Below, one piece after another: positions 17,333 through 24,332 of a DNA stretch of 64,000 bases. The notes below the pieces were generated by a model that was not told the origin of the DNA, did not search any database, and saw only the letters and a list, made by a program, of their open reading frames with translations. The DNA comes from an uncultured Pelagibacteraceae bacterium (GTDB taxonomy: Bacteria; Pseudomonadota; Alphaproteobacteria; Pelagibacterales; Pelagibacteraceae): assembly GCA_902554035.1 (NCBI GenBank), contig CACDMX010000004.1, positions 42,299-106,298 of the forward strand, given 5' to 3'. Every line of letters begins with the position of its first letter. The stretch's first letter is position 1. The translations under genes were made by a program, and so were the position numbers.

Positions 17333-17543
17333 AATTATTATATTTTGCTCTAGTCTTTTTTCTGTGCTTAGCTGGTCTACCCCTAACTCTTTTTCTCCAG
17401 AGAATATAACTATTTTTTTTTAAATTTTTTCTCATTATGGATATTACTTCAGCTTCTTTTAAACCTGTTCTTTTTTTTATTTCTTCAAAAGAAATTTTGT
17501 CTGACCAAGCCATTCCAATGACATCATCAATGTTTACTTTCAT
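17322..17543 (-). CDS. DUF2805 / TIGR03643-type small helix-turn-helix-like protein
   Basis: The 73-residue basic protein has the DUF2805 layout: 'IDDVIGMAWSDKISFEEIKK' helices, then 'TGLKEAEVISIMRKNLK' resembling a recognition helix pair, then 'WRKRVRGRPAKHRKK', a strongly basic tail (about 50-65). It is usually found next to cryptochrome/photolyase genes; here its stop lies inside the start of the cryptochrome-like gene (11-base overlap). DNA or RNA binding is plausible from the charge and helical pattern but unproven. Confidence 0.75.
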   Translation of the reverse strand: MKVNIDDVIGMAWSDKISFEEIKKRTGLKEAEVISIMRKNLKKNSYILWRKRVRGRPAKHRKKTRAKYNNYEF

Positions 17544-17555
17544 TTAAAAATTATT

Positions 17556-18269
17556 TTAGTTTAAAGAGGATTTACCACCATCAACACCAATGATTTGTCC
17601 AGTTATGAACGGACTTTCATCTGTTAATAAAAATTTAGCCATAGAAGCAACATCCTCTGGTTTGCCTACTCTCTTCATTGGATGTGATTTAGCTATTCCT
17701 TCAGCCATTAATTTACTTTTTAGAATATTTTGAGACATTTTTGAGTTTGTTAAGGTCGGCGCAATACAATTTACTCTGATGTTTGGTGCGAATTCTGCAG
17801 CTAAAGAAACTGTCAAACCTTCTATAGCTCCTTTTGCAGAGGCAATTATTGCATGATTAGTAAATCCCTTTTGAACAGCAACGGTTGAAAAAAGAACAAT
17901 TGAACCATTATTTTTTTTTAAACTATCTTGAAGAGATTTAATTATTTCAATTACAGGAAAAAAATTTAAATCTAAACATTTTTTAAAATCTTCTTTTTTT
18001 GTATTTTTTAAAGGTTTAAGATCAATTGAACCAATGCAATAGGCGACACCGGATATATCCATACTGCCAAACTCTTCTTTTAAAAATTCTGGTAAATTTT
18101 CTGAGAGAATATCTAAGACACTATAATCACAATTTAGTTTTGCAGATAAACTTTTAAGTTCATCCTCTTTCCTACCAACTAAATGTATCTCTTTATTTGA
18201 TTTGTTTAATTGCTCTGAGAGACTAGTACCAATTGACCCTGTTGCACCAAAAATTAAATATTTACTCAT
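17556..18269 (-). CDS. Short-chain dehydrogenase/reductase family protein with catalytic Tyr replaced
   Basis: A 237-residue Rossmann protein: 'FGATGSIG' (7-14) is the GxxxGxG NAD(P) site, a Ser is present in 'IVLFSTV' (S128), and the C-terminus ends in the classical 'FITGQIIGVDGG'. The catalytic YxxxK should fall in 'HAIIASAKGAIEG'; Lys146 is present but the Tyr position (142) is Ile. That argues against ordinary dehydrogenase chemistry, or for a changed mechanism. It lies 12 bases upstream of the DUF2805 gene in the same direction, so it belongs to the cryptochrome gene set. Sequence otherwise keeps the whole fold. Confidence 0.8.
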   Translation of the reverse strand: MSKYLIFGATGSIGTSLSEQLNKSNKEIHLVGRKEDELKSLSAKLNCDYSVLDILSENLPEFLKEEFGSMDISGVAYCIGSIDLKPLKNTKKEDFKKCLDLNFFPVIEIIKSLQDSLKKNNGSIVLFSTVAVQKGFTNHAIIASAKGAIEGLTVSLAAEFAPNIRVNCIAPTLTNSKMSQNILKSKLMAEGIAKSHPMKRVGKPEDVASMAKFLLTDESPFITGQIIGVDGGKSSLN

Positions 18270-18272
18270 TTT

Positions 18273-18515
18273 TTAATTTTTTCTTGGATCTTTTATACTT
18301 TTCAAAATTTTTGATATGCCAGTTATTTTTAAGCTAATAAAAATAATATAAATCAGTGTTGTTCCAAGAGCCATGGTTGATAAAAATACAAATATTGCAG
18401 TTAAGAATTTTTCTGTAAACCAATTTTCTATATCTGAGTTAGATAAATATAAAATATTCCAAAATAGTAAGAATATTAATTCGTAGGTTATTATTACTTT
18501 ATATAATGAATTCAT
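18273..18515 (-). CDS. Small two-helix membrane protein, unknown
   Basis: The 80-residue protein has two hydrophobic stretches (about 8-25 and 38-64) and a basic C-terminus 'ISKILKSIKDPRKN', consistent with a small inner-membrane protein. I do not recognise a family. It ends 3 bases before the start of the SDR gene, so both are likely co-transcribed. A 9-base-pair inverted repeat ends at its start codon, and no ribosome-binding site is visible. Confidence 0.55.
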   Translation of the reverse strand: MNSLYKVIITYELIFLLFWNILYLSNSDIENWFTEKFLTAIFVFLSTMALGTTLIYIIFISLKITGISKILKSIKDPRKN

Positions 18516-18537
18516 AGTTTATAATGGTTATAAACTA
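18515..18537 (-). promoter_or_regulatory. Inverted repeat abutting start codon of the small membrane protein gene
   Basis: Arms TAGTTTATA and TATAAACTA (9 bases each, spacer 5) occupy 18515-18537. On the minus strand the repeat ends at the A of the start codon. It may be an operator or an mRNA hairpin that hinders initiation. No U tract follows, so it does not look like a terminator for the upstream SMR gene. Confidence 0.4.
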
Positions 18538-18579
18538 TAAATAATTCTTTATAACCTTTTTTCAATTATATTATAAAAT

Positions 18580-18918
18580 TTAGGTACCTGATTTACCTAA
18601 TAAATTTACCATTAAGACACCAGCGACAATTAATCCAAGTCCAATTATTTCATAAAGATTTGGCATTTGATTAAATTTGTATATTCCAACTATCGTAGTA
18701 GCGATAATACATAATCCTGCAAAAGATGCATAAGTTATTCCAACGGGAATAGTTTTCATCACTAGAGATAATGTGAACATGCATCCAACTATAGCTATTG
18801 CTGTTAAGATGCTAGGTATTATTATAGTGAAACCTTGTGCGCCTTTAGCAAATCCGTTAGCTGCAGTTCCAAGCACAACAGCGACAATTAAAATGAAGTA
18901 AGCAGATGTATTTCCCAT
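18580..18918 (-). CDS. SMR-type (EmrE/SugE-like) small membrane transporter without the conserved Glu
   Basis: The 112 residues form four membrane helices with the SMR pattern 'KGAQGFT' near 25-31 and 'PVGITYASFAGLCII' near 58-72, ending 'LIVAGVLMVNLLGKSG'. In active SMR exporters a Glu in helix 1 (Glu14 of EmrE) couples protons to substrate. Aligning on 'GFT', that position is Gly17 here and no acidic residue is present in helix 1. It may therefore be a non-canonical or differently coupled member. The start overlaps the stop of the isomerase gene by one base (18918), so it is in the operon of small proteins that runs toward it. Confidence 0.7.
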   Translation of the reverse strand: MGNTSAYFILIVAVVLGTAANGFAKGAQGFTIIIPSILTAIAIVGCMFTLSLVMKTIPVGITYASFAGLCIIATTIVGIYKFNQMPNLYEIIGLGLIVAGVLMVNLLGKSGT

Positions 18919-19508
18919 TATTTTTTAGACCAGTTTATAGCATCTTCCATTCTATCATCTCCCCAAAAAATTTCATTATTTACTATAAACGATGGACTGC
19001 CGAAAACTTTATCTTTTCTGGCACTATCAGTATTCTTTAAATATTGTTTTTCAATTTCATCTGAATTAGCTTTTTCTAAGGTTTTATCTTTATCAATATT
19101 TAATTCTTTACAAATTTCTGAAATATTTGGTTCAATGGCTGGTTCTTTTCCATCTTGAAACCATCGTTTATAAGTTGTTCTTACATAGTCGATACCCCAA
19201 CCTTCTCTAAGTCCAGCTATCGCTATTTTATTTGCCAAATCAAACTCAGTTAAAGGGTAGGGAACTGGAGTTTTTGCAAAAAAACCATATCCATCAGCAC
19301 GTCTTTCAATATCTCTCCACATATAATTTACTTTATTAATTTTTTCTTTTGGGAAAGGAATATTGTTCATCTCCTTCATAATTGCTCTTACACTAAATGG
19401 TTTCCAGTTAAATTTTACTTCATGTTTTTTTTCTACATCTAAAATTCTAGTTACAGTTAGATATGTGTAAGTACTTCCAATAGAAAAATAAAAATCAATT
19501 TCTTTCAT
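18918..19508 (-). CDS. 2-hydroxychromene-2-carboxylate isomerase-like (DsbA/GST kappa fold)
   Basis: The 196-residue protein starts 'MKEIDFYFSIGSTYTYL', the usual opening of HCCA isomerases where a Ser replaces the thioredoxin Cys. It continues 'FSVRAIMKEMNNIPFP' and ends with the family signature 'KVFGSPSFIVNNEIFWGDDRM'. Such glutathione-dependent enzymes isomerise aromatic degradation intermediates, but in genomes without aromatic pathways they probably have another substrate. It is followed by the SMR gene (1-base overlap) and preceded by a VOC protein gene with no gap. Confidence 0.8.
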   Translation of the reverse strand: MKEIDFYFSIGSTYTYLTVTRILDVEKKHEVKFNWKPFSVRAIMKEMNNIPFPKEKINKVNYMWRDIERRADGYGFFAKTPVPYPLTEFDLANKIAIAGLREGWGIDYVRTTYKRWFQDGKEPAIEPNISEICKELNIDKDKTLEKANSDEIEKQYLKNTDSARKDKVFGSPSFIVNNEIFWGDDRMEDAINWSKK

Positions 19509-19889
19509 CTAATTAACAACGCATCTTACTGTTATTTTATTTCCATCTAAGTCTCTTATGTAACCATAATAATTACCATCTGATCTCAAACCTGGTTTGC
19601 CTTCATCTACTGCTCCATTTTCTAAAGCTTTCGCATGAAAACTATCAACAATCTCTTTTGTATCTGCAGATAAAGCAACCATAGTACCATTTCCAAATGA
19701 CGCTTTTTCCTTATTATGCGGTTTGGTAATATAAAATTTAACTTCATCGCTTTGGTGACCATATCCAATATATCTATCAGTCACAGAAACTTGTTTTAGT
19801 CCAAGCAATTTCATTATTGGTTCATAAAATTTTCTAGATTTTTCAAGATCATTTGTTCCTACCATAACAAAACTAATTATATTATTCAT
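19509..19889 (-). CDS. VOC (glyoxalase/dioxygenase fold) family protein
   Basis: The 126 residues match the vicinal oxygen chelate fold: 'FVMVGTNDLEKSRKFYEPIM' at the start, 'GNGTMVALSADT' in the middle and 'NYYGYIRDLDGNKITV' at the end, where the Asp-Leu-Asp-Gly-Asn turn is typical. Family members are metal-dependent glyoxalases, dioxygenases or resistance proteins; the metal ligands are not clear enough to name the reaction. It overlaps the TPR gene start region by 4 bases upstream and abuts the isomerase gene downstream. Confidence 0.75.
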   Translation of the reverse strand: MNNIISFVMVGTNDLEKSRKFYEPIMKLLGLKQVSVTDRYIGYGHQSDEVKFYITKPHNKEKASFGNGTMVALSADTKEIVDSFHAKALENGAVDEGKPGLRSDGNYYGYIRDLDGNKITVRCVVN

Positions 19890-20437
19890 ATAGACTGTTT
19901 CTTAATAAGCAGATTTAGTTTTTCTATCATTATCAAAGGTGTTTCCATAGCAGGATAAATTTTATGCGCTTCAATATAGCTGTCAATAGCTTTCTGATAA
20001 TTTTGTAATGCTGTTTGAACCAAACCTTGACCTGAAAGAGCTCCAAAATGTCTTTGTTCTAAACTTAAAACTATATCTATATCTTTTTGAGACAATTCGT
20101 AATTGCCCATCAAATATAAAACAGTAGCTCTTTTATTCCATCCTTCGGCCCAATCAGGATCTAACTCAATTACTTTTGAAAAAACATTATGAGCACTAGT
20201 TAATTGGTTTTGAAACATGTACTCAGAACCTTTTGCCAAAAGATCAGTCAAACTTTTTTCAGAGGGATGCGTTATCCATAAATTCCAGATTTTTTCCTCA
20301 ATTTTTTTTGCAGATTCAGGATTGTTTGTTTTCTTTAATTTTTCAAATAAATTATCTAACTCCGTGCTAGCATTATTCTGGGCAAACGTTCCAGAAGAAA
20401 ATAAAAATATAATTAATATAAAAAATATTTTTTTCAC
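19886..20437 (-). CDS. Exported TPR-repeat protein
   Basis: The 183 residues start with a signal peptide (1-19, ending 'SSGTFAQ') and then contain tetratricopeptide-like helical pairs: 'AHNVFSKVIELDPDWAEGWNKRATVLYLMG' near 100-130, followed by 'YELSQKDIDIVLSLE' and 'YQKAIDSYIEAHKIYPA'. TPR proteins mediate protein-protein contacts; here probably in the periplasm. Partner unknown. The stop overlaps the VOC gene start by 4 bases and its own start follows the SnoaL-like gene with no gap. Confidence 0.75.
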   Translation of the reverse strand: MKKIFFILIIFLFSSGTFAQNNASTELDNLFEKLKKTNNPESAKKIEEKIWNLWITHPSEKSLTDLLAKGSEYMFQNQLTSAHNVFSKVIELDPDWAEGWNKRATVLYLMGNYELSQKDIDIVLSLEQRHFGALSGQGLVQTALQNYQKAIDSYIEAHKIYPAMETPLIMIEKLNLLIKKQSI

Positions 20438-20758
20438 TTATTTTGACATTGGTGTAGCGCCAGTCTCTAGACTGATGATTTTTCCTTCTTTATATTTATA
20501 AACTGCCATTACAGCCTCAACATTTCCATCATCAAAAGTAACAAATGAATGGTGTATACCTACTTCATTATTTTCGTATACCACTCTTGTCTTATCTTGT
20601 TTAATATCACCACTCATTGCCCACTTAATTACATCTGATTTTCCTAAAGTATTACCTGATTTATGCATAGTAAATTTAAAATCATCATGCAAAAGTTCAT
20701 TCATAGATGCTTCATCTTTATTTTTTATTGCATCAGTATATTTTTGTAACATAGACAT
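20438..20758 (-). CDS. SnoaL/NTF2-like small protein
   Basis: The 106-residue protein has the cone-shaped NTF2-like pattern: an N-terminal helix 'LQKYTDAIKNKDEASMNELL', 'HDDFKFTM', and C-terminal strands 'EAVMAVYKYKEGKIISLE'. This fold serves as polyketide cyclase, isomerase or binding protein; no function can be named. It has a good ribosome-binding site (AAGGAG, 7 bases before ATG). It lies 2 bases downstream of the DUF1330 gene and directly before the TPR gene. Confidence 0.7.
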   Translation of the reverse strand: MSMLQKYTDAIKNKDEASMNELLHDDFKFTMHKSGNTLGKSDVIKWAMSGDIKQDKTRVVYENNEVGIHHSFVTFDDGNVEAVMAVYKYKEGKIISLETGATPMSK

Positions 20759-20760
20759 AT

Positions 20761-21048
20761 TTATACTCCTTTTATTATTATTAAATTACCCTCAGAGTTT
20801 TCTACTCTTAAATTTTTGATTTGATTGTATTCATCTGAGTTATACCATTCCAAAGCTCTTTCATAGCTTGGAAATTTTATTATTACATTTCTTGTAAAAT
20901 CCCATTTACCCTCTAATGACTTAAATTCTCCTGCTCTCACAAGATATTCACCTCCATACTTTTTTACAGTTTCTGGAACTTTATTTGCATAGTCTTTAAA
21001 ACCATCTTTCTTTTTTAAGTTAACTTGAGCTATAATATAACCAGTCAT
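20761..21048 (-). CDS. DUF1330 family protein
   Basis: The 95 residues open 'MTGYIIAQVNLKKKDGFKDY' and contain 'GGEYLVRAGEFKSLEG', 'IKFPSYERALEWYNSDEY', the standard DUF1330 landmarks of a dimeric alpha/beta barrel (ferredoxin-like) protein. Function unknown. The ATG overlaps the final base of the upstream GYD gene (21048), so the two are translationally coupled. It is one of four or five small barrel or NTF2-fold proteins in a row. Confidence 0.8.
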   Translation of the reverse strand: MTGYIIAQVNLKKKDGFKDYANKVPETVKKYGGEYLVRAGEFKSLEGKWDFTRNVIIKFPSYERALEWYNSDEYNQIKNLRVENSEGNLIIIKGV

Positions 21049-21371
21049 TATTTGCCAGGTTTAATAACCGTATTTGCAGCATTAGCAGCATTTTGAAAAG
21101 CTTTATTATAATCTATAACTTCATGCACCATTAAATCATCCATAAGGCCAGAATTTTTAAAAGCTATTTTTAAGGCAACGGCTTGCTCGTATTCACCCTC
21201 AACACAAGAAATTACGTCAAATCTACCTCTTACCCACTCGTAAGAAATAAGTTTTAAACCAGCTGCTTCTGTTACCTTTTTTGTAGATGCGAATCTGTCT
21301 GCAGTTGGTTCATTCTGCATTCTCTTCATTAACTCTCCACTTATTTTACCAATTAGATAAAACTTAGCCAT
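21048..21371 (-). CDS. GYD domain protein, paralogue of 3060-3383
   Basis: The 107 residues start 'MAKFYLIGKISGELMKRM' and carry the central 'VRGRFDVISCVEG' strand; length and both ends ('NAANTVIKPGK' versus 'AKIAAAYKGPGQ') match the GYD protein at 3060-3383, so they are paralogues. A strong ribosome-binding site AAGGAGG stands 5 bases before the ATG. Function unknown. It is co-directional with, and 1 base overlapping, the DUF1330 gene. Confidence 0.8.
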   Translation of the reverse strand: MAKFYLIGKISGELMKRMQNEPTADRFASTKKVTEAAGLKLISYEWVRGRFDVISCVEGEYEQAVALKIAFKNSGLMDDLMVHEVIDYNKAFQNAANAANTVIKPGK

Positions 21372-21383
21372 GTATCCTCCTTT

Positions 21384-21761
21384 TTAGTATAAAGTTTGCA
21401 CAACTTTTTCTACTCGTTCTTTACCATTTGGAATTGTCTTCTCTAAAAATGCATGACAACTATCAGTCAACTCTTTGTCATACTTAGAACCATAATGTTT
21501 ATCTACAGCTTTATTAGTTCCTTCGTCCCAATCTTTCTCTTTAATACCAATCTCTAAAGCATATGTTTTCCATACTTTAACTGATGATATAGATTTTTCT
21601 TTCATGCTGTATTCAAAAGTCTCTCCCGGAGGTAAAAAATAGTTAGCCATGTATATACCAACACAATCCCAGGCTTTTTCCATATCTTTCTTACTTAAAT
21701 CTCCTGCATTGGCAGAGTTAATAAAAACGATACTAAATAAAACCAAAAATAATTTTTTCAT
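21384..21761 (-). CDS. Small exported protein, unknown
   Basis: I place the start at 21761, where a canonical signal peptide begins ('MKKLFLVLFSIVFINSANAG'); an upstream frame extension to 21812 would run into the preceding gene. The mature part is about 105 residues, largely helical, with two Cys ('WDCVGIY' and 'DSCHAFLEK') that could form a periplasmic disulfide. I do not recognise a family. It lies 2 bases after the stop of the preceding small gene, inside the operon of small proteins. Confidence 0.65.
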   Translation of the reverse strand: MKKLFLVLFSIVFINSANAGDLSKKDMEKAWDCVGIYMANYFLPPGETFEYSMKEKSISSVKVWKTYALEIGIKEKDWDEGTNKAVDKHYGSKYDKELTDSCHAFLEKTIPNGKERVEKVVQTLY

Positions 21762-21763
21762 AA

Positions 21764-22054
21764 TTAAACCTTTACTTTCGATAATTCCCATAGTTGTACA
21801 TTCTCTACACATTCAGCATAAATAGCTTTAGCTGTTGGATTATTTCCAGCAACAAATTCTTTCATTCCTGCTTCATTATGAACTGAAACCTTAAACATAA
21901 TACCACTTTTATCTGGCTTCATGGCTCCAATAGTTTTTTCTGGATAAGCAACACTTTTTCTTACTTCCATGCCTTCATCAGACTGCATCCATCCCATAAA
22001 AGTTTCTAGTTTACCCTCTTTAAGGTTAATTAAAGCTAACATTTCTTTTTCCAT
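21764..22054 (-). CDS. Small protein, probable dimeric alpha/beta barrel fold, unknown
   Basis: The 96 residues alternate strand-helix-strand: 'EMLALINLKEGKLETFMGWM', 'SGIMFKVSVHNEAGMKEFV', 'NVQLWELSKV'. This is the rhythm of antibiotic-monooxygenase/DUF1330-like barrels, though I see no diagnostic family motif. A ribosome-binding site AAGGAG lies 7 bases before the ATG. It is flanked by a SnoaL-like gene and an exported-protein gene in the same direction. Confidence 0.6.
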   Translation of the reverse strand: MEKEMLALINLKEGKLETFMGWMQSDEGMEVRKSVAYPEKTIGAMKPDKSGIMFKVSVHNEAGMKEFVAGNNPTAKAIYAECVENVQLWELSKVKV

Positions 22055-22082
22055 TTTTTTCTCCTTGATTGTTTTAAAATGG

Positions 22083-22466
22083 TTATTTTTTCATAGCATT
22101 AAACATGCTAAGAGTGTCATCAAAAGTCATCATAATCTTAGTTTTTCCTTCATCACTAACTTCAAAATAATGACCAAACATAGTATCCATGTTGTCAGCA
22201 GTCGCATGTACTCTAACAAATACTTTATTGCCTTCACTGATCATATCTAAAATTTTTAAATGAAAATTTGGCCATGTTGCTGGAATTTTTGACATCGCAG
22301 CCATCATAGCTTGTTTACCTTTGTGAACTCCTGACAGTGGGTGCACACCTTCTTTACCTGGAAATGTCCATACAATATTATCATCAATCATTTCATTAAA
22401 AAAAGTCTCCATATCGCCTTTACCAAAAAGCTCATATGCTTTTCTCGTTTGTTCTTTTACATCCAT
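22083..22466 (-). CDS. SnoaL/NTF2-like small protein
   Basis: Start chosen at 22466 ('MDVKEQTRKAYELFGKGD'), which has AAGGAG 6 bases upstream; the frame stays open upstream to 22556 but without family similarity. The 127-residue product has the NTF2-like fold pattern ('FFNEMIDDNIVWTFPG', 'HKGKQAMMAAM', 'NKVFVRVHATADNMDTM', 'MMTFDDTLSMFNAM'). The pattern matches SnoaL-like ketosteroid-isomerase relatives such as 'nuclear transport factor 2' proteins. It would be the first gene of the minus-strand run of small proteins ending near 18580. Function unknown. Confidence 0.75.
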   Translation of the reverse strand: MDVKEQTRKAYELFGKGDMETFFNEMIDDNIVWTFPGKEGVHPLSGVHKGKQAMMAAMSKIPATWPNFHLKILDMISEGNKVFVRVHATADNMDTMFGHYFEVSDEGKTKIMMTFDDTLSMFNAMKK

Positions 22467-22546
22467 ATTTCTCCTTTGATTAATAGTATTTAAACTTAAA
22501 AAATTAAGAATTTGTAAAGATTTTATTACAATGCAGGTATGCGGTC

Positions 22547-23548
22547 TTATATCCAATTAGGAAATGGTAAACCTTTTTCCTGAAGAAATTTTTTGTTGAA
22601 CAGCTTAGAGTTGTATTTGTCTGATTTGTCGCAGAGTATTGTTACTATAGTTTTACCTGGTCCTAACTCTTTACCTAGTTTAATAGCGCCAGCTATATTT
22701 ACTCCACAACTAGTTCCTAAACTTAATCCTTCATTTTGTATTAAATCAAAAATTACAGGTAATGATTCATGATCACTAATTGAAAAGGCTCCATCTATTT
22801 TAGCTTCAGCAAAATTTGCTGTTACTCTGCTCGATCCGATACCCTCAGTTATTGATCCACCCTCACTTTTAAGTTCTCCATTTGTGATATAATTATAAAG
22901 AGAAGAGCCAGACGGGTCTGATAAATAAATTTTTATATCTTTATTCTTTTCCTTTAAATAACTACTCACCCCTCCAATCGTTCCTCCTGTGCCTGAGGAA
23001 CAGACAAAAGCATCTACCTTACCGTCAGTTTGGTTCCAAATTTCTGGTCCTGTTGTCTCATAATGACCTTTAGCATTTGCCGTATTATCAAACTGATTTG
23101 CCCAAACAACACCATGGTTATTAGTACTTTTTAATTCCTCAGCTAATCTTCCAGCAACTTTTACATAGTTTCCATCGTCTTTATATGGTTTTGGTGGAAC
23201 TAATCTTAAGTCGGCTCCAATGTTTTTTAGCATATCTTTTTTTTCTTGAGTTTGATTGTCATTCATTACAATCACAGTTTTATAACCAATAGAATTTCCA
23301 ATAAGACATAATCCAATTCCGGTATTCCCTGCAGTTCCTTCAACAATTGTTCCACCTTTAGAAATTAATTTTTTTTCTTCAGCGTCTTTAATTAAAGCTA
23401 ATGCTGCTCTATCTTTCACAGATCCACCAGGATTTAGATACTCTGCTTTTCCATAAATATTACACCCTGTTATTTCAGATGCAGCTTTAAGTTTTATTAA
23501 TGGTGTATTTCCAATGCCCTCTACAAAATTATTTTGAGCATTTTTCAT
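22547..23548 (-). CDS. cysK: Cysteine synthase (O-acetylserine sulfhydrylase)
   Basis: From the ATG at 23548 the protein is 333 residues, the normal length; the open frame upstream overlaps cysE and is not similar to the family. The PLP lysine is Lys45 in 'NPGGSVKDR', followed by 'EGTAGNTGIGL' (asparagine loop), 'SSGTGGTIGG' (phosphate loop) and 'LGTSCGVN'. It joins O-acetylserine and sulfide to make cysteine, in the cytoplasm. It starts 1 base after the cysE stop, so both steps of cysteine synthesis are in one operon. The C-terminus lacks the GI/Ile-type tail assessment; it ends '...LPFPNWI', with a terminal Ile. Confidence 0.88.
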   Translation of the reverse strand: MKNAQNNFVEGIGNTPLIKLKAASEITGCNIYGKAEYLNPGGSVKDRAALALIKDAEEKKLISKGGTIVEGTAGNTGIGLCLIGNSIGYKTVIVMNDNQTQEKKDMLKNIGADLRLVPPKPYKDDGNYVKVAGRLAEELKSTNNHGVVWANQFDNTANAKGHYETTGPEIWNQTDGKVDAFVCSSGTGGTIGGVSSYLKEKNKDIKIYLSDPSGSSLYNYITNGELKSEGGSITEGIGSSRVTANFAEAKIDGAFSISDHESLPVIFDLIQNEGLSLGTSCGVNIAGAIKLGKELGPGKTIVTILCDKSDKYNSKLFNKKFLQEKGLPFPNWI

Positions 23549-23549
23549 T

Positions 23550-24131
23550 TTAATTATTGTCACTTTCTTTTGTAATTCCATATGGCTTAAAAGTTTCATC
23601 GCTAGATGAACTTTCTCCAACATTTTTTGCTGGTATACCAACCATAACAGAATTTTCTTGAACATCTTTTGTAACTACAGCATTAGCTCCGATCTTAGCA
23701 TTGCTGCCAATAACTACTGGTCCTAAAATTTGTGCACCTGATCCAACTACAACATTATCCATCAATGTTGGGTGTCTTTTAGTATTTCTTTGATTATCTG
23801 AATTAATACTTGGAGATATACCACCAAGTGTAACAGCGTGATATATTGTAACATTATCACCTATCTCAGAAGTTTCTCCTATGACCACTCCCATGCCATG
23901 ATCTATAAATAAGTTTTTACCTATTTTTGCCTTAGGATGAATTTCTATGCCAGTTAAAAATCTTGAAAATTGTGAAATTATTCTAGCAACCAAATCAAAT
24001 TTTGCTAGCGAGAAAAAATTTGCAATCTTATGAAGAAATACAGCCTTAACACCAGGATAGGTTAAAATAACACTTAACTTTGATTTTGCAGCAGGATCCC
24101 TTTTAATAATTGATTCTAAATAATCGTTCAT
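23550..24131 (-). CDS. cysE: Serine O-acetyltransferase
   Basis: The 193-residue protein combines a short N-terminal helical region ('[13 protein letters not shown]', matching the family's HRIAH-like text) with a left-handed beta-helix of hexapeptide repeats: '[17 protein letters not shown]', 'VTLGGIS', '[17 protein letters not shown]'. The catalytic His is in 'DHGMG'. The length is that of the short EpsC/SAT type. It makes O-acetylserine from serine and acetyl-CoA for the adjacent CysK. The C-terminal tail ends '[12 protein letters not shown]', not the typical terminal Ile used to dock on CysK. Confidence 0.85.
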   Translation of the reverse strand: MNDYLESIIKRDPAAKSKLSVILTYPGVKAVFLHKIANFFSLAKFDLVARIISQFSRFLTGIEIHPKAKIGKNLFIDHGMGVVIGETSEIGDNVTIYHAVTLGGISPSINSDNQRNTKRHPTLMDNVVVGSGAQILGPVVIGSNAKIGANAVVTKDVQENSVMVGIPAKNVGESSSSDETFKPYGITKESDNN

Positions 24132-24160
24132 AATTTATTGAGAGTTTAATTAACTTTAAA

Positions 24161-24280
24161 CTATTTATTGCAGCAACAACTAGTTTCTTCAGGCATACAA
24201 TCACATAATCTACTTCCATCACTGTGGCAAGTATCATTTATGCAATTAGCACATTTACATTTCTCATTGTTGCAAGACAT
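24161..24280 (-). CDS. Cysteine-rich mini-protein, metallothionein-like
   Basis: A 39-residue ORF read by hand: 10 of its 39 residues are Cys (positions 3, 8, 10, 13, 18, 26, 28, 35, 36, 37) plus one His (19). The motifs are 'CKCANC' (CxC and CxxC combined), 'LCDC' and a terminal 'CCC'. This Cys density in CxC/CxxC spacing is characteristic of metal-binding metallothioneins, but the text does not match the cyanobacterial SmtA type I know. It fills the gap between cysE and a persulfide-dioxygenase-like gene, on the same strand as both. No strong ribosome-binding site is visible. Real coding status is likely from composition but unproven. Confidence 0.6.
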   Translation of the reverse strand: MSCNNEKCKCANCINDTCHSDGSRLCDCMPEETSCCCNK

Positions 24281-24332
24281 ACTAAAAATATAGGTATTAA
24301 ATGATAAATTACAATAATTAATTTTTAGCGAA

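Noticed and set aside
22467..22556. Upstream extension of the SnoaL-like gene
   Set aside because: A Shine-Dalgarno site (AAGGAG) stands 6 bases before the ATG at 22466, and the extension has no family match.
23549..23665. Upstream extension of the cysK frame
   Set aside because: It overlaps cysE entirely and adds 39 residues with no similarity to the family; the ATG at 23548 gives normal length.
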